The translations under genes and the position numbers were made by a program. A stretch of 64,000 nucleotides of DNA from Rhodopseudomonas pseudopalustris. GTDB lineage: Bacteria > Pseudomonadota > Alphaproteobacteria > Rhizobiales > Xanthobacteraceae. The notes below the pieces were generated by a model. That model worked only from the letters and a program-made list of their open reading frames with translations, was not told where the DNA came from and ran no database searches. Shown here piece by piece: positions 1-9,605 of this stretch. The stretch lies in the NCBI RefSeq assembly GCF_900110435.1, contig NZ_FODT01000003.1:310001-374000 (forward strand), written 5' to 3'. Every line of letters starts with the position of its first letter. Position 1 is the first letter of the stretch.

Positions 1-24
1 CGTGGTGGCGACGACGTAGATCAT
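1..24 (-). CDS. ABM-domain monooxygenase, N-terminal 8 codons only (cut by window edge)
   Basis: Reading leftwards from an ATG at 24, the first eight codons give MIYVVATT. This is almost the same as the start of the next gene (MIYVVATL), so this looks like a tandem paralogue of the antibiotic-biosynthesis-monooxygenase protein at 52-351. A GGGAAG ribosome-binding-like stretch lies just upstream. Everything after codon 8 is outside the window, so the call rests on similarity to its neighbour alone. Confidence 0.5.
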
Positions 25-51
25 GGCGGTCTTCCCTTTTTTTGTTGTTGA

Positions 52-351
52 TTACTTCACGTCGACCTTCTCGGGCGTGATGATCTCGATCTTCGGCGGC
101 GCGGACAGGCACTTCGCAGCGATCCGCCCGAATGCCTTGAAATGCTCCGCCTTGCCGTGCGGGCCGAGCGCCTCGGCGTTTTCCCACTGCTCGACGAACA
201 CCATCTTGGTCGGATCGCTGACGCTCTCGTGCATGTCGTAGGCGATGTTGCCGGGCTCCTTGCGGGTCTCGGCGATGCAGTCCTTGGCTCCGGCAATCAG
301 TTCGGCACGCATGTCCGGCTTCACGGTCAAAGTGGCGACGACATAGATCAC
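52..351 (-). CDS. ABM-domain (YgiN-like) putative quinol monooxygenase
   Basis: This 99-residue protein has the look of an antibiotic biosynthesis monooxygenase (ABM) fold: a small ferredoxin-like dimer that oxidises quinol-type compounds without a cofactor. It opens with the beta strand MIYVVATLTVKP, has a central FVEQWENAEAL segment and a conserved H-x-K-A-x-H-F stretch around residues 65-70, all usual for the family. No signal peptide is visible, so it is probably cytosolic. It lies downstream of ureC on the same strand, with a second copy starting immediately after it. The substrate cannot be told from sequence, and a link to urea metabolism is only positional. Confidence 0.75.
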   Translation of the reverse strand: MIYVVATLTVKPDMRAELIAGAKDCIAETRKEPGNIAYDMHESVSDPTKMVFVEQWENAEALGPHGKAEHFKAFGRIAAKCLSAPPKIEIITPEKVDVK

Positions 352-380
352 GAATATTCCTCCCGATGGTTTTTTCTATA

Positions 381-484
381 GCGTTTTCGAGCGAAGTGGA
401 TACCGGTTCGCGTGAAGAAAACGCGTCAAAAATAAAAAGTGAGAGCTCCGGTTCCGATTCGATCAGAACCGGAACCGGAGCTCT
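381..484. repeat. Composite double-hairpin repeat (family D, variant)
   Basis: First hairpin: GCGTTTTC at 381 pairs roughly with GAAAACGC ending at 424, around the core GTGGATACCGG. Second hairpin: AGAGCTCCGGTTC (442-454) pairs perfectly with its complement at 472-484 across a 17-base loop. The core GTGGATACCGG recurs in the element at 53395-53445, which ties them into one family. Such elements are common in intergenic DNA of Bradyrhizobium/Rhodopseudomonas. Confidence 0.7.
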
Positions 485-554
485 GGCGCAAGCGCCGCGC
501 GGACAATAGGCGCTGGGCGCGCGCGATGCAAAGGCTCCCGCGCCGCTGACCACC

Positions 555-667
555 CGTCATTCCGGGGCGCTCGCGACAGCGAGCGAACCCGGAAGCGAGA
601 GGTTTTTGCGACGGCACGATCAACAGATCGGGATTCCGGGTTCGCGCTACGCGCGCCCCGGAATGAC
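555..667. repeat. Palindromic intergenic repeat (family A, copy 1)
   Basis: The ends are inverted: GTCATTCCGGGGCGC at the left and GCGCCCCGGAATGAC at the right, with inner GAACCCGGAA / GGATTCCGGGTTC arms. Related copies occur at 46542-46696, 55749-55854 and 57114-57218, and a short form at 60131-60155. Confidence 0.8.
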
Positions 668-703
668 CGGCGAGAAGATTGATGCGCTCGTGGTCTCGCC
701 GTC

Positions 704-2416
<1,713 letters not shown>

Positions 2417-2429
2417 AGCTCGCCCCTTG

Positions 2430-2822
2430 CTAGGTTTTCAACGACCGGAACGGGAGGGTCCTGGCGGCCTTCTTGTCGAACGTCATGGTCGCATCGCAGC
2501 CGAAGGCGAGGTTGAGTTCGCCGATCACACAGTCGGCAAAGTCGGCAAGCCCTTGGCCGTAATGTTCCACCGCGCGTTCGATCGACGCAGGAAACGGCAG
2601 GACGAATTCGGGAGCCGCAACGATGCGCTGCAATCGCGCATAAATCGCCCCTCGATCGAGCCCGAACGACGCGCGCAACGCCCAGACGAATTCCACCAGC
2701 ACCACCGGATTGATGAAGACGCTGCCTTGCGACCGAACGATATCGCGCGCCGCCGCGGTCTGGGCGGCGTTGTCGTCCGCCTCGAAAAACCGCAGCAGCA
2801 CGTTGGTGTCGACCGCGATCAT
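2430..2822 (-). CDS. vapC: VapC-type PIN-domain ribonuclease toxin
   Basis: A 130-residue PIN-domain protein, the toxin (RNase) half of a VapBC pair. The acidic metal-binding set is visible: D5 in [11 protein letters not shown]44 in VVLVEFVW, D94 and D97 in [11 protein letters not shown], and D116 in TMTFDKKA. The start is set by an ATGA overlap: its ATG at 2822 overlaps the antitoxin stop (2819-2821), so the two are translationally coupled. A longer in-frame ORF continues upstream to 3152, but that part is the antitoxin read in the wrong frame. Unusually, the pair sits inside the urease operon between ureB and ureC. Confidence 0.92.
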
Positions 2823-3103
2823 CCCCGCCGCCTGCCCGCTCGCGGAAATTTCTCGGCGACGGTCGCGGCGATCGCGTCGTCGATATCCTTCCGGGTGCGC
2901 GCTCGTCCGCGCGACGGCAATCGCACCTCGTCGAAATTCTCGAAGATGCTGCGCCGCTTGACCGCCGTGACGGTGAGCTTGCCGGACGCCGACAGGTCGA
3001 AGTCGAGCCGATCCCCGGCCGTGACCCCGAGCCGCTCGCGGATCGGGGCCGGCAAGGTGACCTGTCCTTTCGATGTCAGGGTCGCGGACGCTTTGTAAGA
3101 CAT
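2819..3103 (-). CDS. vapB: AbrB/SpoVT-fold antitoxin of the VapBC pair
   Basis: A 94-residue protein with an N-terminal AbrB/MazE-type swapped-hairpin DNA-binding domain: ATLTSKGQVTLPAPIRERLG, then an acidic strand DRLDFDLSASGKLTV. The C-terminal half (from about residue 50) is charged, as expected for a segment that wraps and blocks the toxin. Such antitoxins usually bind their own promoter with the toxin and repress it. It begins 45 bases after ureB and overlaps vapC by four bases. If it has its own promoter in that 45-base gap, none is obvious by eye. Confidence 0.9.
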   Translation of the reverse strand: MSYKASATLTSKGQVTLPAPIRERLGVTAGDRLDFDLSASGKLTVTAVKRRSIFENFDEVRLPSRGRARTRKDIDDAIAATVAEKFPRAGRRRG

Positions 3104-3148
3104 CGTTTGATCTCCTTACTTCCAGGGTAATCCTTACCTGGCGGACAC

Positions 3149-3463
3149 TCAAGCCTTGTCCAGCTTGCCCATCACGTCGCCGCGGAAGCCGTAGACGACG
3201 CGCTTGCCGGCGAGTGCGACGAGCTGCACCTCGCGGGTCTGGCCGGGCTCGAACCGCACCGCGGTTCCGGCCGCGATGTCGAGACGCATTCCGCGGGCTT
3301 TCTTGCGATCGAATTTCAGCGCCGGATTGGTTTCGAAGAAATGATAATGCGAGCCGACCTGGATCGGCCGGTCGCCGGCGTTGGCGACGCTCAGCGTCAC
3401 AGTGGCGCGGCCGGCATTGAGTTCGATCTCGCCGTCTTCGATCAACATTTCACCGGGGATCAT
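3149..3463 (-). CDS. ureB: Urease subunit beta
   Basis: The 104-residue beta subunit of the urease trimer (structural, non-catalytic). It starts [19 protein letters not shown] and contains the family hallmark [16 protein letters not shown] around residues 34-50, followed by [13 protein letters not shown] and [10 protein letters not shown] near the C-terminus. Separate beta and gamma subunits are usual for bacterial ureases of the Klebsiella type. It starts nine bases after the ureA stop, so the two are co-translated, and it is followed by vapB rather than directly by ureC. Confidence 0.97.
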   Translation of the reverse strand: MIPGEMLIEDGEIELNAGRATVTLSVANAGDRPIQVGSHYHFFETNPALKFDRKKARGMRLDIAAGTAVRFEPGQTREVQLVALAGKRVVYGFRGDVMGKLDKA

Positions 3464-3472
3464 GATAGCACC

Positions 3473-3775
3473 TCATCGAATCGGCTGGTGCACGGTGACG
3501 AGCTTGGTGCCGTCGGGGAATGTCGCTTCGACCTGGATGTCGTGGATCATCTCGGCGATGCCGTCCATGCACTGTTCGCGGGTGAGCACCTCGGCGCCCG
3601 CCTGCATCAGCTCGGCGACGGTGCGGCCATCACGCGCGCCCTCGACGATGAAATCTGAAATGATCGCGATCGCCTCGGGATGATTGAGCCTGACGCCGCG
3701 CTCGAGCCTGCGGCGCGCCACCATCGCCGCCATCGAGATCAGCAGCCTGTCCTTTTCGCGGGGGGAGAGATTCAT
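3473..3775 (-). CDS. ureA: Urease subunit gamma
   Basis: The 100-residue gamma subunit of urease. It begins [20 protein letters not shown] and carries the family segments [45 protein letters not shown] and the C-terminal KLVTVHQPI. The ORF is open further upstream, but the start at 3775 gives the standard urease gamma N-terminus and length, so the longer reading is rejected. It is separated from ureD by 65 bases. Confidence 0.97.
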   Translation of the reverse strand: MNLSPREKDRLLISMAAMVARRRLERGVRLNHPEAIAIISDFIVEGARDGRTVAELMQAGAEVLTREQCMDGIAEMIHDIQVEATFPDGTKLVTVHQPIR

Positions 3776-3840
3776 AAAAGCACTCGATCGATGACAGAGG
3801 ACGTTGGGCGATTGAACGACACCTAACTTAGCCGGCGTAC

Positions 3841-4692
3841 CTAACTCAACCAGAGCCGAGGCAGCGCGCGGCCCGCGGCGCGGCGTAGCACCGCCATCAT
3901 GTCGGCGCGTAGCCGCGCCGCATCTTGGGCGCAGAACCGCGCCATTGCAATTCCATTCCAGGCGGTGATGCCGACCTCGGCGCCGAACAAGTCCGCGTTT
4001 TCGCGCAACCGCTCGACGAGTTCGGAATCGCCCGGCGCGATCAGCGCGGTGCCGACCGCGACGCCGCCTTTCGCCACCGCCGGGCGATCCAGCAACGGGC
4101 CGATCTCGCCGTCGAGCCGCACGGTCTCGGCGAAAACGAGCTTGCCGCCGACGCGCAGCCGCCAGCGGTCGATGAAGCGGCCGTGCCGCATCGTCTCGCC
4201 CATCGCCGAGCGGCCGAAGATCACGGATTCGCACAACAGCAGCGACGCGCGCGGGGCGAGTTCGATGTCGATCCGCCGTTCGACGCGGGCCTGATCGAAC
4301 AGGATGGTCTCCTGCGGCAGCCAGCCGAGATGGCCATCATCGGCGACCTTCAGCGTGATATCGAGCTGTGCCGACGGCCCGTGCGAGCGATAGATCTTCT
4401 CGGCGGCGGCGGTGGTGAGGGTCAGACGCGCGCTTTCGCCGACTGCGATGTCGATGCTGAACCGATCGCCGCCGGCGACGCCGCCCGCGGTGTTGACCAG
4501 CACAGCGGACAGGCCCTGCTGCTCCGGCGAGGGAAAGCGCACCCGCAACGATCCGGACTCGTGCAACTTGCCACGTCGCGTCACGTCGTCGACCGAACGC
4601 ACGTCGAACTGCACAGAGCCCTGCGCGCGATTGGCGGCGAACAGTTGCTCAGTTGCGGCAGCGGCCTCGCGCCGTGACGATTCGGTCTGCAT
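3841..4692 (-). CDS. ureD: Urease accessory protein UreD
   Basis: Chaperone that binds the urease apoprotein and helps deliver nickel together with UreF and UreG. Family segments are present: [45 protein letters not shown] and [12 protein letters not shown], ending in [13 protein letters not shown]. An ATG at 4692 preceded by a G-rich stretch is taken as the start (283 residues). A GTG at 4722, only six bases past the urtE stop, would add ten residues and is an alternative. It links the transporter and enzyme parts of the operon. Confidence 0.93.
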   Translation of the reverse strand: MQTESSRREAAAATEQLFAANRAQGSVQFDVRSVDDVTRRGKLHESGSLRVRFPSPEQQGLSAVLVNTAGGVAGGDRFSIDIAVGESARLTLTTAAAEKIYRSHGPSAQLDITLKVADDGHLGWLPQETILFDQARVERRIDIELAPRASLLLCESVIFGRSAMGETMRHGRFIDRWRLRVGGKLVFAETVRLDGEIGPLLDRPAVAKGGVAVGTALIAPGDSELVERLRENADLFGAEVGITAWNGIAMARFCAQDAARLRADMMAVLRRAAGRALPRLWLS

Positions 4693-4728
4693 CAATGCCC
4701 CCGGGCGAGGCCGCTCGGCCACAAATGA

Positions 4729-5424
4729 TCAGAGCGCCATTTGCCGGCTGATCTCCGCGGGGTCAAGCGTCGCCCGATCGCAGCTGAACTTCACCGCGCC
4801 GCGATCCATCACCGCAAAGCTGTCGCCGAGCTCGCAAGCGAAATCGAGATATTGCTCGACCAGCACAATGGCGATGTTGCCGAGGCTGCGCAAATAGGAA
4901 ATCGCCCGGCCGATGTCCTTGATGATCGACGGCTGAATGCCTTCGGTCGGCTCGTCGAGCAGCAGCAGCTTCGGCCGCATCACCAGCGCGCGGCCGATCG
5001 CCAATTGCTGTTGCTGGCCGCCGCTCAGATCGCCGCCGCGCCGGCGCAGCATCGAGTTGAGCACCGGAAACAGCGAGAACACATCGTCGGGGATCGATTT
5101 GTCGGCGCGCTTCAGCGGCGCGTAGCCGGTCTTGAGATTCTCCTCGACCGTGAGCAGCGGAAAAATCTCGCGGCCCTGCGGCACCAGCGAGATGCCGCGC
5201 CGCGCCCGCTCATAGGGCTTCAGATGCGAGATGTCGGCGCCGTCGAATTGGATCGACCCGGACGCGATCGGCTGCTGGCCGACCATCGCGCGCAGCAGGC
5301 TGGTCTTGCCGACTCCGTTGCGGCCGAGCACGCAAGTGACCTTGCCGGGCTCCGCGGCAATCGAAACCCCGCGCAACGCCTGCGCCGCGCCGTAGTACAG
5401 GCTGATGTTGTCGACGGTCAGCAT
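4729..5424 (-). CDS. urtE: Urea ABC transporter ATP-binding protein UrtE
   Basis: A 231-residue LivF-like ATPase that powers urea import with UrtD. Walker A is GRNGVGKTS (about residues 34-42), the signature is DLSGGQQQQLAIGRAL and Walker B is LLLLDEPTEGIQPSI. The LIVF-type phrase VPQGREIFPLLTVEENL is present. UrtE rather than a generic LivF is inferred from its place in urtABCDE directly in front of ureD. A palindromic repeat (5475-5569) separates it from urtD. Confidence 0.93.
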   Translation of the reverse strand: MLTVDNISLYYGAAQALRGVSIAAEPGKVTCVLGRNGVGKTSLLRAMVGQQPIASGSIQFDGADISHLKPYERARRGISLVPQGREIFPLLTVEENLKTGYAPLKRADKSIPDDVFSLFPVLNSMLRRRGGDLSGGQQQQLAIGRALVMRPKLLLLDEPTEGIQPSIIKDIGRAISYLRSLGNIAIVLVEQYLDFACELGDSFAVMDRGAVKFSCDRATLDPAEISRQMAL

Positions 5425-5474
5425 GGGACTACCTCAGACTGTGTTGAGCGGACGGCGGCAATCCCATCACCGTT

Positions 5475-5569
5475 GTCATCCCCCGCGAAAGCGGGGGATC
5501 CAGTACGCCGTAGCGTCTCGGCGAGCGTGGAGCGCTCTGGAATACTGGGTCGCCTGCGCGGGCGATGAC
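5475..5569. repeat. Palindromic intergenic repeat (family B)
   Basis: Begins GTCATCCCCCGCGAAAGCGGGGGATCC (an inner hairpin with CGCGAAAGCG at its tip) and ends GCGCGGGCGATGAC, with the inner segments CCAGTA and TACTGGG also complementary. It lies in the urtD-urtE spacer, inside a transcription unit. Confidence 0.75.
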
Positions 5570-5617
5570 GGGGGGCGTGTGCGGCAGCCGCGTGAAACAT
5601 CCTGGGAATACTCATCC

Positions 5618-6382
5618 TCATCGCCCCAGATACACTTCGACGACGCGTTCGTTGGCCGAGACGTCGTCGATACTTCCTTCGGCCAGCACCGTGCCCTCGT
5701 GCAGGCACGTCACCTTGACACCGAGTTCGCGCACGAAGGTCATGTCGTGCTCGACAACGACCACGGTCTTGTCGTGGCTGTTGATCTCTTTCAACAGCTC
5801 GGCGGTCTGATGAGTTTCGACGTCGGTCATGCCGGCGACCGGCTCGTCGACCAGCAACAACTTGGGGTCCTGTGCCAGCAACATACCGATTTCGAGCCAT
5901 TGCTTCTGGCCGTGCGACAGCGAGCCTGCGAGCCTTTCGCGCGCCTCGGTGAGACGGATGATGTCGAGGACGCGGTCGATCCGCTTGCTCTCCGGTTCGC
6001 TCCGCCGCCAGAACAGCGTGCCGCGAACGCGATGGTCGACGTTGAGCGCGAGCAGCAGATTGTCCTCGATGGTCTGGCTTTCGAACACCGTCGGCTTCTG
6101 GAATTTGCGGCCGATGCCGAGCTTGGCGATCTGCGTCTCGTCGAGCTTGGTGAGATCGGTGGTGCCATCGAACACCACCTCGCCTTTGTCGGGCTTGGTC
6201 TTGCCGGTGATGATGTCCATCATCGTGGTCTTGCCGGCGCCGTTCGGGCCGATGATGGCGCGCATCTCGCCGGGCTCGAGCGTCAACGACAGATTGTTGA
6301 TCGCACGGAAGCCGTCGAACGAGACGTGGACGCCGTCGAGATACAGCATCGCCGAGGTGGTACGGGTCTCCAGTAGGCTCAT
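5618..6382 (-). CDS. urtD: Urea ABC transporter ATP-binding protein UrtD
   Basis: A 254-residue LivG-like ATPase. Walker A is GPNGAGKTT, the phrase GRKFQKPTVFESQTIEDNL is typical of UrtD, the signature region is SLSHGQKQWLEIG and Walker B is LLLVDEPVAGM. The start at 6382 is chosen because its ATG overlaps the urtC stop (ATGA) and gives a standard length; the ORF is open upstream only as a shadow of urtC. It pairs with UrtE on the UrtB/UrtC channel. Confidence 0.94.
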   Translation of the reverse strand: MSLLETRTTSAMLYLDGVHVSFDGFRAINNLSLTLEPGEMRAIIGPNGAGKTTMMDIITGKTKPDKGEVVFDGTTDLTKLDETQIAKLGIGRKFQKPTVFESQTIEDNLLLALNVDHRVRGTLFWRRSEPESKRIDRVLDIIRLTEARERLAGSLSHGQKQWLEIGMLLAQDPKLLLVDEPVAGMTDVETHQTAELLKEINSHDKTVVVVEHDMTFVRELGVKVTCLHEGTVLAEGSIDDVSANERVVEVYLGR

Positions 6383-7572
6383 CGCTTCACCATGGTCGGT
6401 TCGATCACGCCGTCCTCGCGCGCGGCGCTTTCGGCCGCGGCGGCGATCGCGCTGTCGCGCTGCGCTTGTCCTCTCTCCTTGCGGCCCTCCCACCAGGCGT
6501 TGAAGGTGCCGATGATGCCCTTCGGCAGCAGCAGCGTCACCAGCACGAACAACGCGCCGAGCATGAACAGCCAATACGGCGCCAGCGGCCCGGAGGTGAA
6601 CACGGTCTTGGCGTAGTTGACGACGACGGCGCCGAGTGCTGCGCCGACCAGCGTGCCGCGACCGCCGACCGCGACCCAGATCACCGCCTCGATCGAATTC
6701 GCCGGAGCGAATTCGCCGGGATTGATGATGCCCACTTGCGGCACGTACAGCGCGCCGGCGACGCCGGCCATGCAGGCCGACAGCGTGAACACGAACAGTT
6801 TATAGGTCTCGACGCGGTAGCCGAGGAACCGGGTGCGGCTCTCGGCGTCGCGGATCGCGATCAGCACCTTGCCGAGCTTGGAGGTCACCACCGCGCGGCA
6901 GATCAGGAAGCCGATCGCCAGCGCCAGACAGCTCAGCACGAACAGCGCGGCGCGGGTGCCGTCGGCCTGGATGTTGAAACCGAGAATGTCCTTGAAGTCG
7001 GTCAGACCGTTGTTGCCGCCGAACCCGAAATCGTTGCGGAAGAACGCCAGCAGCAGCGCGTAGGTCATCGCCTGGGTGATGATCGACAGATACACCCCGG
7101 TGACGCGCGAGCGGAACGCCAGCCAGCCGAAGCAGAAGGCGAGCAGGCCCGGCACCACCAGCACCATCAGCGCCGCGAACCAGAACATGTCGAATCCGGT
7201 CCAGTACCACGGCAATTCCTTGTAGTTCAGGAACACCATGAAATCCGGCAGCACCGGATTGGCATAGACGCCGCGATCCCCGATCTGGCGCATCAGATAC
7301 ATCCCCATCGCGTATCCGCCGAGCGCGAAGAACGCGCCGTGGCCGAGCGAGAGAATGCCGCAATAGCCCCAGATCAAGTCGATCGAGAGTGCGAGGATGG
7401 CGTAGCAGACATATTTGCCGAACAGCGAGATCAGATAGGTCGGCACGTGCAGGAACGAGCTTTCGGGAAGCAGCAGGTTCGACAGCGGCAGCAGAATGCC
7501 GAGCGCGGCGAGCACCAGCAGGAAGATCGTCGCGCTGCGATTGAGCGAGCGGCTGAGGATGTGCGGGGTCAT
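6379..7572 (-). CDS. urtC: Urea ABC transporter permease UrtC
   Basis: A 397-residue LivM-like inner-membrane permease with about nine or ten hydrophobic segments. It contains the family phrases CYAILALSIDLIWGYCGILSLG, GGNNGLTDF and the coupling-loop-like DAESRTRFLGYRVETYKL. Its start is placed at 7572, where GGAGAGG-like bases precede an ATG; an in-frame start at 7617 is possible. It overlaps urtD by four bases and is separated from urtB by a 238-base spacer holding two hairpins. Confidence 0.94.
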   Translation of the reverse strand: MTPHILSRSLNRSATIFLLVLAALGILLPLSNLLLPESSFLHVPTYLISLFGKYVCYAILALSIDLIWGYCGILSLGHGAFFALGGYAMGMYLMRQIGDRGVYANPVLPDFMVFLNYKELPWYWTGFDMFWFAALMVLVVPGLLAFCFGWLAFRSRVTGVYLSIITQAMTYALLLAFFRNDFGFGGNNGLTDFKDILGFNIQADGTRAALFVLSCLALAIGFLICRAVVTSKLGKVLIAIRDAESRTRFLGYRVETYKLFVFTLSACMAGVAGALYVPQVGIINPGEFAPANSIEAVIWVAVGGRGTLVGAALGAVVVNYAKTVFTSGPLAPYWLFMLGALFVLVTLLLPKGIIGTFNAWWEGRKERGQAQRDSAIAAAAESAAREDGVIEPTMVKR

Positions 7573-7672
7573 AGGAGCCTCTCCCGCACCGTGACGCCGC
7601 GCGCGTCCCTCACCCATACGGGCAAAGCAATCGCATCGAGAGTTTCGAAAGCCATTGCGCCGGCGCCTTCTT

Positions 7673-7770
7673 CACCCTCCCCCTCCAGGGGAGGGTGATC
7701 CTCGGCCGCGAGCACTGAGCTTGTGGCAAGTGCCCCCACCCCGGCCCTCCCCCGCAAGCGGGAGAGGGAG
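7673..7770. repeat. Pair of GC-rich hairpins (family C, copy 1)
   Basis: CACCCTCC...GGAGGGTG forms a hairpin at 7673-7697, and CCCTCCCCCGCAAGCGGGAGAGGG forms another at 7745-7768, in the urtB-urtC spacer. The same paired arrangement recurs at 60168-60266 before pimA. Confidence 0.75.
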
Positions 7771-7810
7771 TTGGGCTGCGGCTCGGAGCAGATTCGATAC
7801 ACAACGCTCC

Positions 7811-9439
7811 TCATGCTTCCACCGCCCGGCCCTTCAGCGCGAACAGGCCGCGCGGGCGCTTCTGGATGAACAGGATGATCAGCACCAGGATCGCGATCTT
7901 GGCCAGCACCGCGCCGGCCACCGGCTCCAGGAACTTGTTGGCGATGCCGAGCGAGAACGCGCCGACCAGCGTGCCCCACAGATTGCCGACGCCGCCGAAC
8001 ACCACGACCATGAAAGAGTCGATGATGTAACTCTGGCCGAGGTTCGGAGAAACGTTGTCGATCTGTGACAGCGCCACGCCGGCGATGCCGGCGATGCCGC
8101 TTCCGAGCCCGAAGGTCAGCGCGTCGACCCGCGAGGTGGCGATGCCCATCGACGCCGCCATCCGGCGGTTCTGCGTCACCGCGCGCATCTCGAGGCCGAG
8201 GGCGGTGTAGCGCAGCATCGCCAGCAGGATCGCGAACACCGCCAGTGTGAAGCACAGGATCCACAGCCGATTGTAGGTGATGGTGATCTGGCCGAGTTCG
8301 AACGCGCCGCTCATCCAGGAGGGATTGCCGACTTCGCGATTGGTCGGGCCGAACAGCGTGCGCACCGCCTGCTGCAGGATCAGCGACAGCCCCCAGGTCG
8401 CCAGCAGCGTTTCCAGCGGCCGGCCGTAGAGGAAGCGGATCACGCTGCGCTCGATCAGCACGCCGATCGCCCCCGCAACGAGGAAGGCCAGCGGCACCGC
8501 GATCAGCAGCGAATAGTCGAACAGCGCCGGATAGCTGGTGCGGATCACCTCCTGCACCACGAAGGTGGTGTAGGCGCCGAGCATCACCATCTCGCCATGC
8601 GCCATATTGATGACCCCCATCACGCCGAAGGTGATGGCGAGCCCGATCGCGGCCAGCAGCAGCACCGAGCCGAGCGACAGCCCGTACCAAGCGTTCTGCA
8701 CCATCGACCACAGCGACAGATTGCGCTCGATTGCCGCTTTGGCACTTGCGATGCCGCTCGCCACCGCCGCGCTCTGCTCGCCCGGCACGCCGATCAGGAG
8801 CGCCATCGCCTCCTGATCGCCGCGGGCCTTGAGGGTGGCGATGGCGTCGAGCTTGTCGACGTCGGAGGCGTCCTGCTTGAACAGCAGGATCGACGCGCGC
8901 GCCTCGGCGAAGGCCTGTCTGGCGGCGGCGTTTTTCTCCGCCTTCAGCGCGGCCTCGACCGTCGCCAGCATGGTCTCGTCGTGGGTCTTGAACACCGACT
9001 GCGCCGCCTGGATGCGCTTGTTCAGGTCCGGCGACAGCAGCGTCAAGCCCGCCATCGCGCCCGACACGGCGCGGCGCAGCTTGTTGTTGAGGCGGACCGC
9101 CTCGGCCCTCGCCGGCAACGCGGCGACGGTTTCGCCGGTCACCGCATTGCTGATCTTGCCGTCGTCGGCCTTGATGAACACGGTCTTCGCGTCGGTGTCG
9201 GCGAACAGCCGGCCGTCCTGCAGCGCGACGATGATGGTAGCGGCGCGCGGATTGCCGCTGGCGACCAGCCTGCCGATCGCCTCCTCGGTGTCGGAGAACG
9301 AGCCCGCGGAAAACTGCGCCACGGCGTCCTCATAGGGACCGGCCAGCGCCGGCTGGGGCGCGAGATGGACGACAGCGAGTACCACGGCGGCGAACAACAG
9401 GCGCGACAGCAAGGCGCGCAGCAAACGGATCAGCGGCAC
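7811..9439 (-). CDS. urtB: Urea ABC transporter permease UrtB (with periplasmic domain)
   Basis: A 542-residue LivH-like permease. The first about 33 residues form a signal peptide ending APQPALA, followed by a helical region of some 200 residues outside the membrane (an N-terminal extension typical of UrtB and absent from LivH). From about residue 245 come the membrane helices, with GVMGVINMAHGEMVMLGAYT, EMRAVTQNRRMAASMGI, the channel-family phrase FVVVFGGVGNLWGT (as MVVVFGGVGNLWGT) and the C-terminal RPRGLFALKGR. The length and extension support UrtB over a branched-chain amino acid permease. Confidence 0.94.
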   Translation of the reverse strand: MPLIRLLRALLSRLLFAAVVLAVVHLAPQPALAGPYEDAVAQFSAGSFSDTEEAIGRLVASGNPRAATIIVALQDGRLFADTDAKTVFIKADDGKISNAVTGETVAALPARAEAVRLNNKLRRAVSGAMAGLTLLSPDLNKRIQAAQSVFKTHDETMLATVEAALKAEKNAAARQAFAEARASILLFKQDASDVDKLDAIATLKARGDQEAMALLIGVPGEQSAAVASGIASAKAAIERNLSLWSMVQNAWYGLSLGSVLLLAAIGLAITFGVMGVINMAHGEMVMLGAYTTFVVQEVIRTSYPALFDYSLLIAVPLAFLVAGAIGVLIERSVIRFLYGRPLETLLATWGLSLILQQAVRTLFGPTNREVGNPSWMSGAFELGQITITYNRLWILCFTLAVFAILLAMLRYTALGLEMRAVTQNRRMAASMGIATSRVDALTFGLGSGIAGIAGVALSQIDNVSPNLGQSYIIDSFMVVVFGGVGNLWGTLVGAFSLGIANKFLEPVAGAVLAKIAILVLIILFIQKRPRGLFALKGRAVEA

Positions 9440-9545
9440 TGAAATGTCCCGACAAGGATGAAGGTGCGGTGCGTAGCTTCGAAGGCGGAGAGGGCGGCGC
9501 GCAACCGGCGTCGTCGCCCTCTCCTGTTGGGACGTCAGCGGGTGA

Positions 9546-9605
9546 TCAGGCGCCCTATCAGGTGCCTGATCAAGTGCCTGATCAAGTGCCTGATCAAGTG
9601 CCCTG
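9546..9605. repeat. 12-bp tandem repeat spanning the urtA stop codon
   Basis: The unit TCAAGTGCCTGA starts at 9570 and 9582 (perfect), 9558 (one mismatch), 9546 (diverged) and 9594 (partial, inside urtA). Read on the urtA strand, each unit gives Gly-Thr-stop-Ser, so the last codons and stop of urtA are repeated in frame. Confidence 0.85.

Larger units (their letters stand above)
352..703. other. Gene-free spacer, almost wholly composed of hairpin repeats
   Basis: No convincing gene lies here. The spacer after ureC carries a composite element with two hairpins (381-484) and a second palindromic element (555-667), described separately. ORFs crossing it are low-complexity readings of those repeats. 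Confidence 0.7.

Noticed and set aside
2430-3152. One 240-codon gene covering the VapC region
   Set aside because: Only the last 130 codons match a PIN domain; the rest overlaps the AbrB-type antitoxin in another frame. The ATGA overlap supports two genes.
3473-4234. Long form of ureA starting inside ureD
   Set aside because: The upstream residues are Arg/Gly-rich shadow of ureD; the start at 3775 gives the normal 100-residue gamma subunit.
9546-9605. CRISPR-like array
   Set aside because: Units of 12 bases are directly adjacent with no unique spacers; it is a simple tandem repeat.
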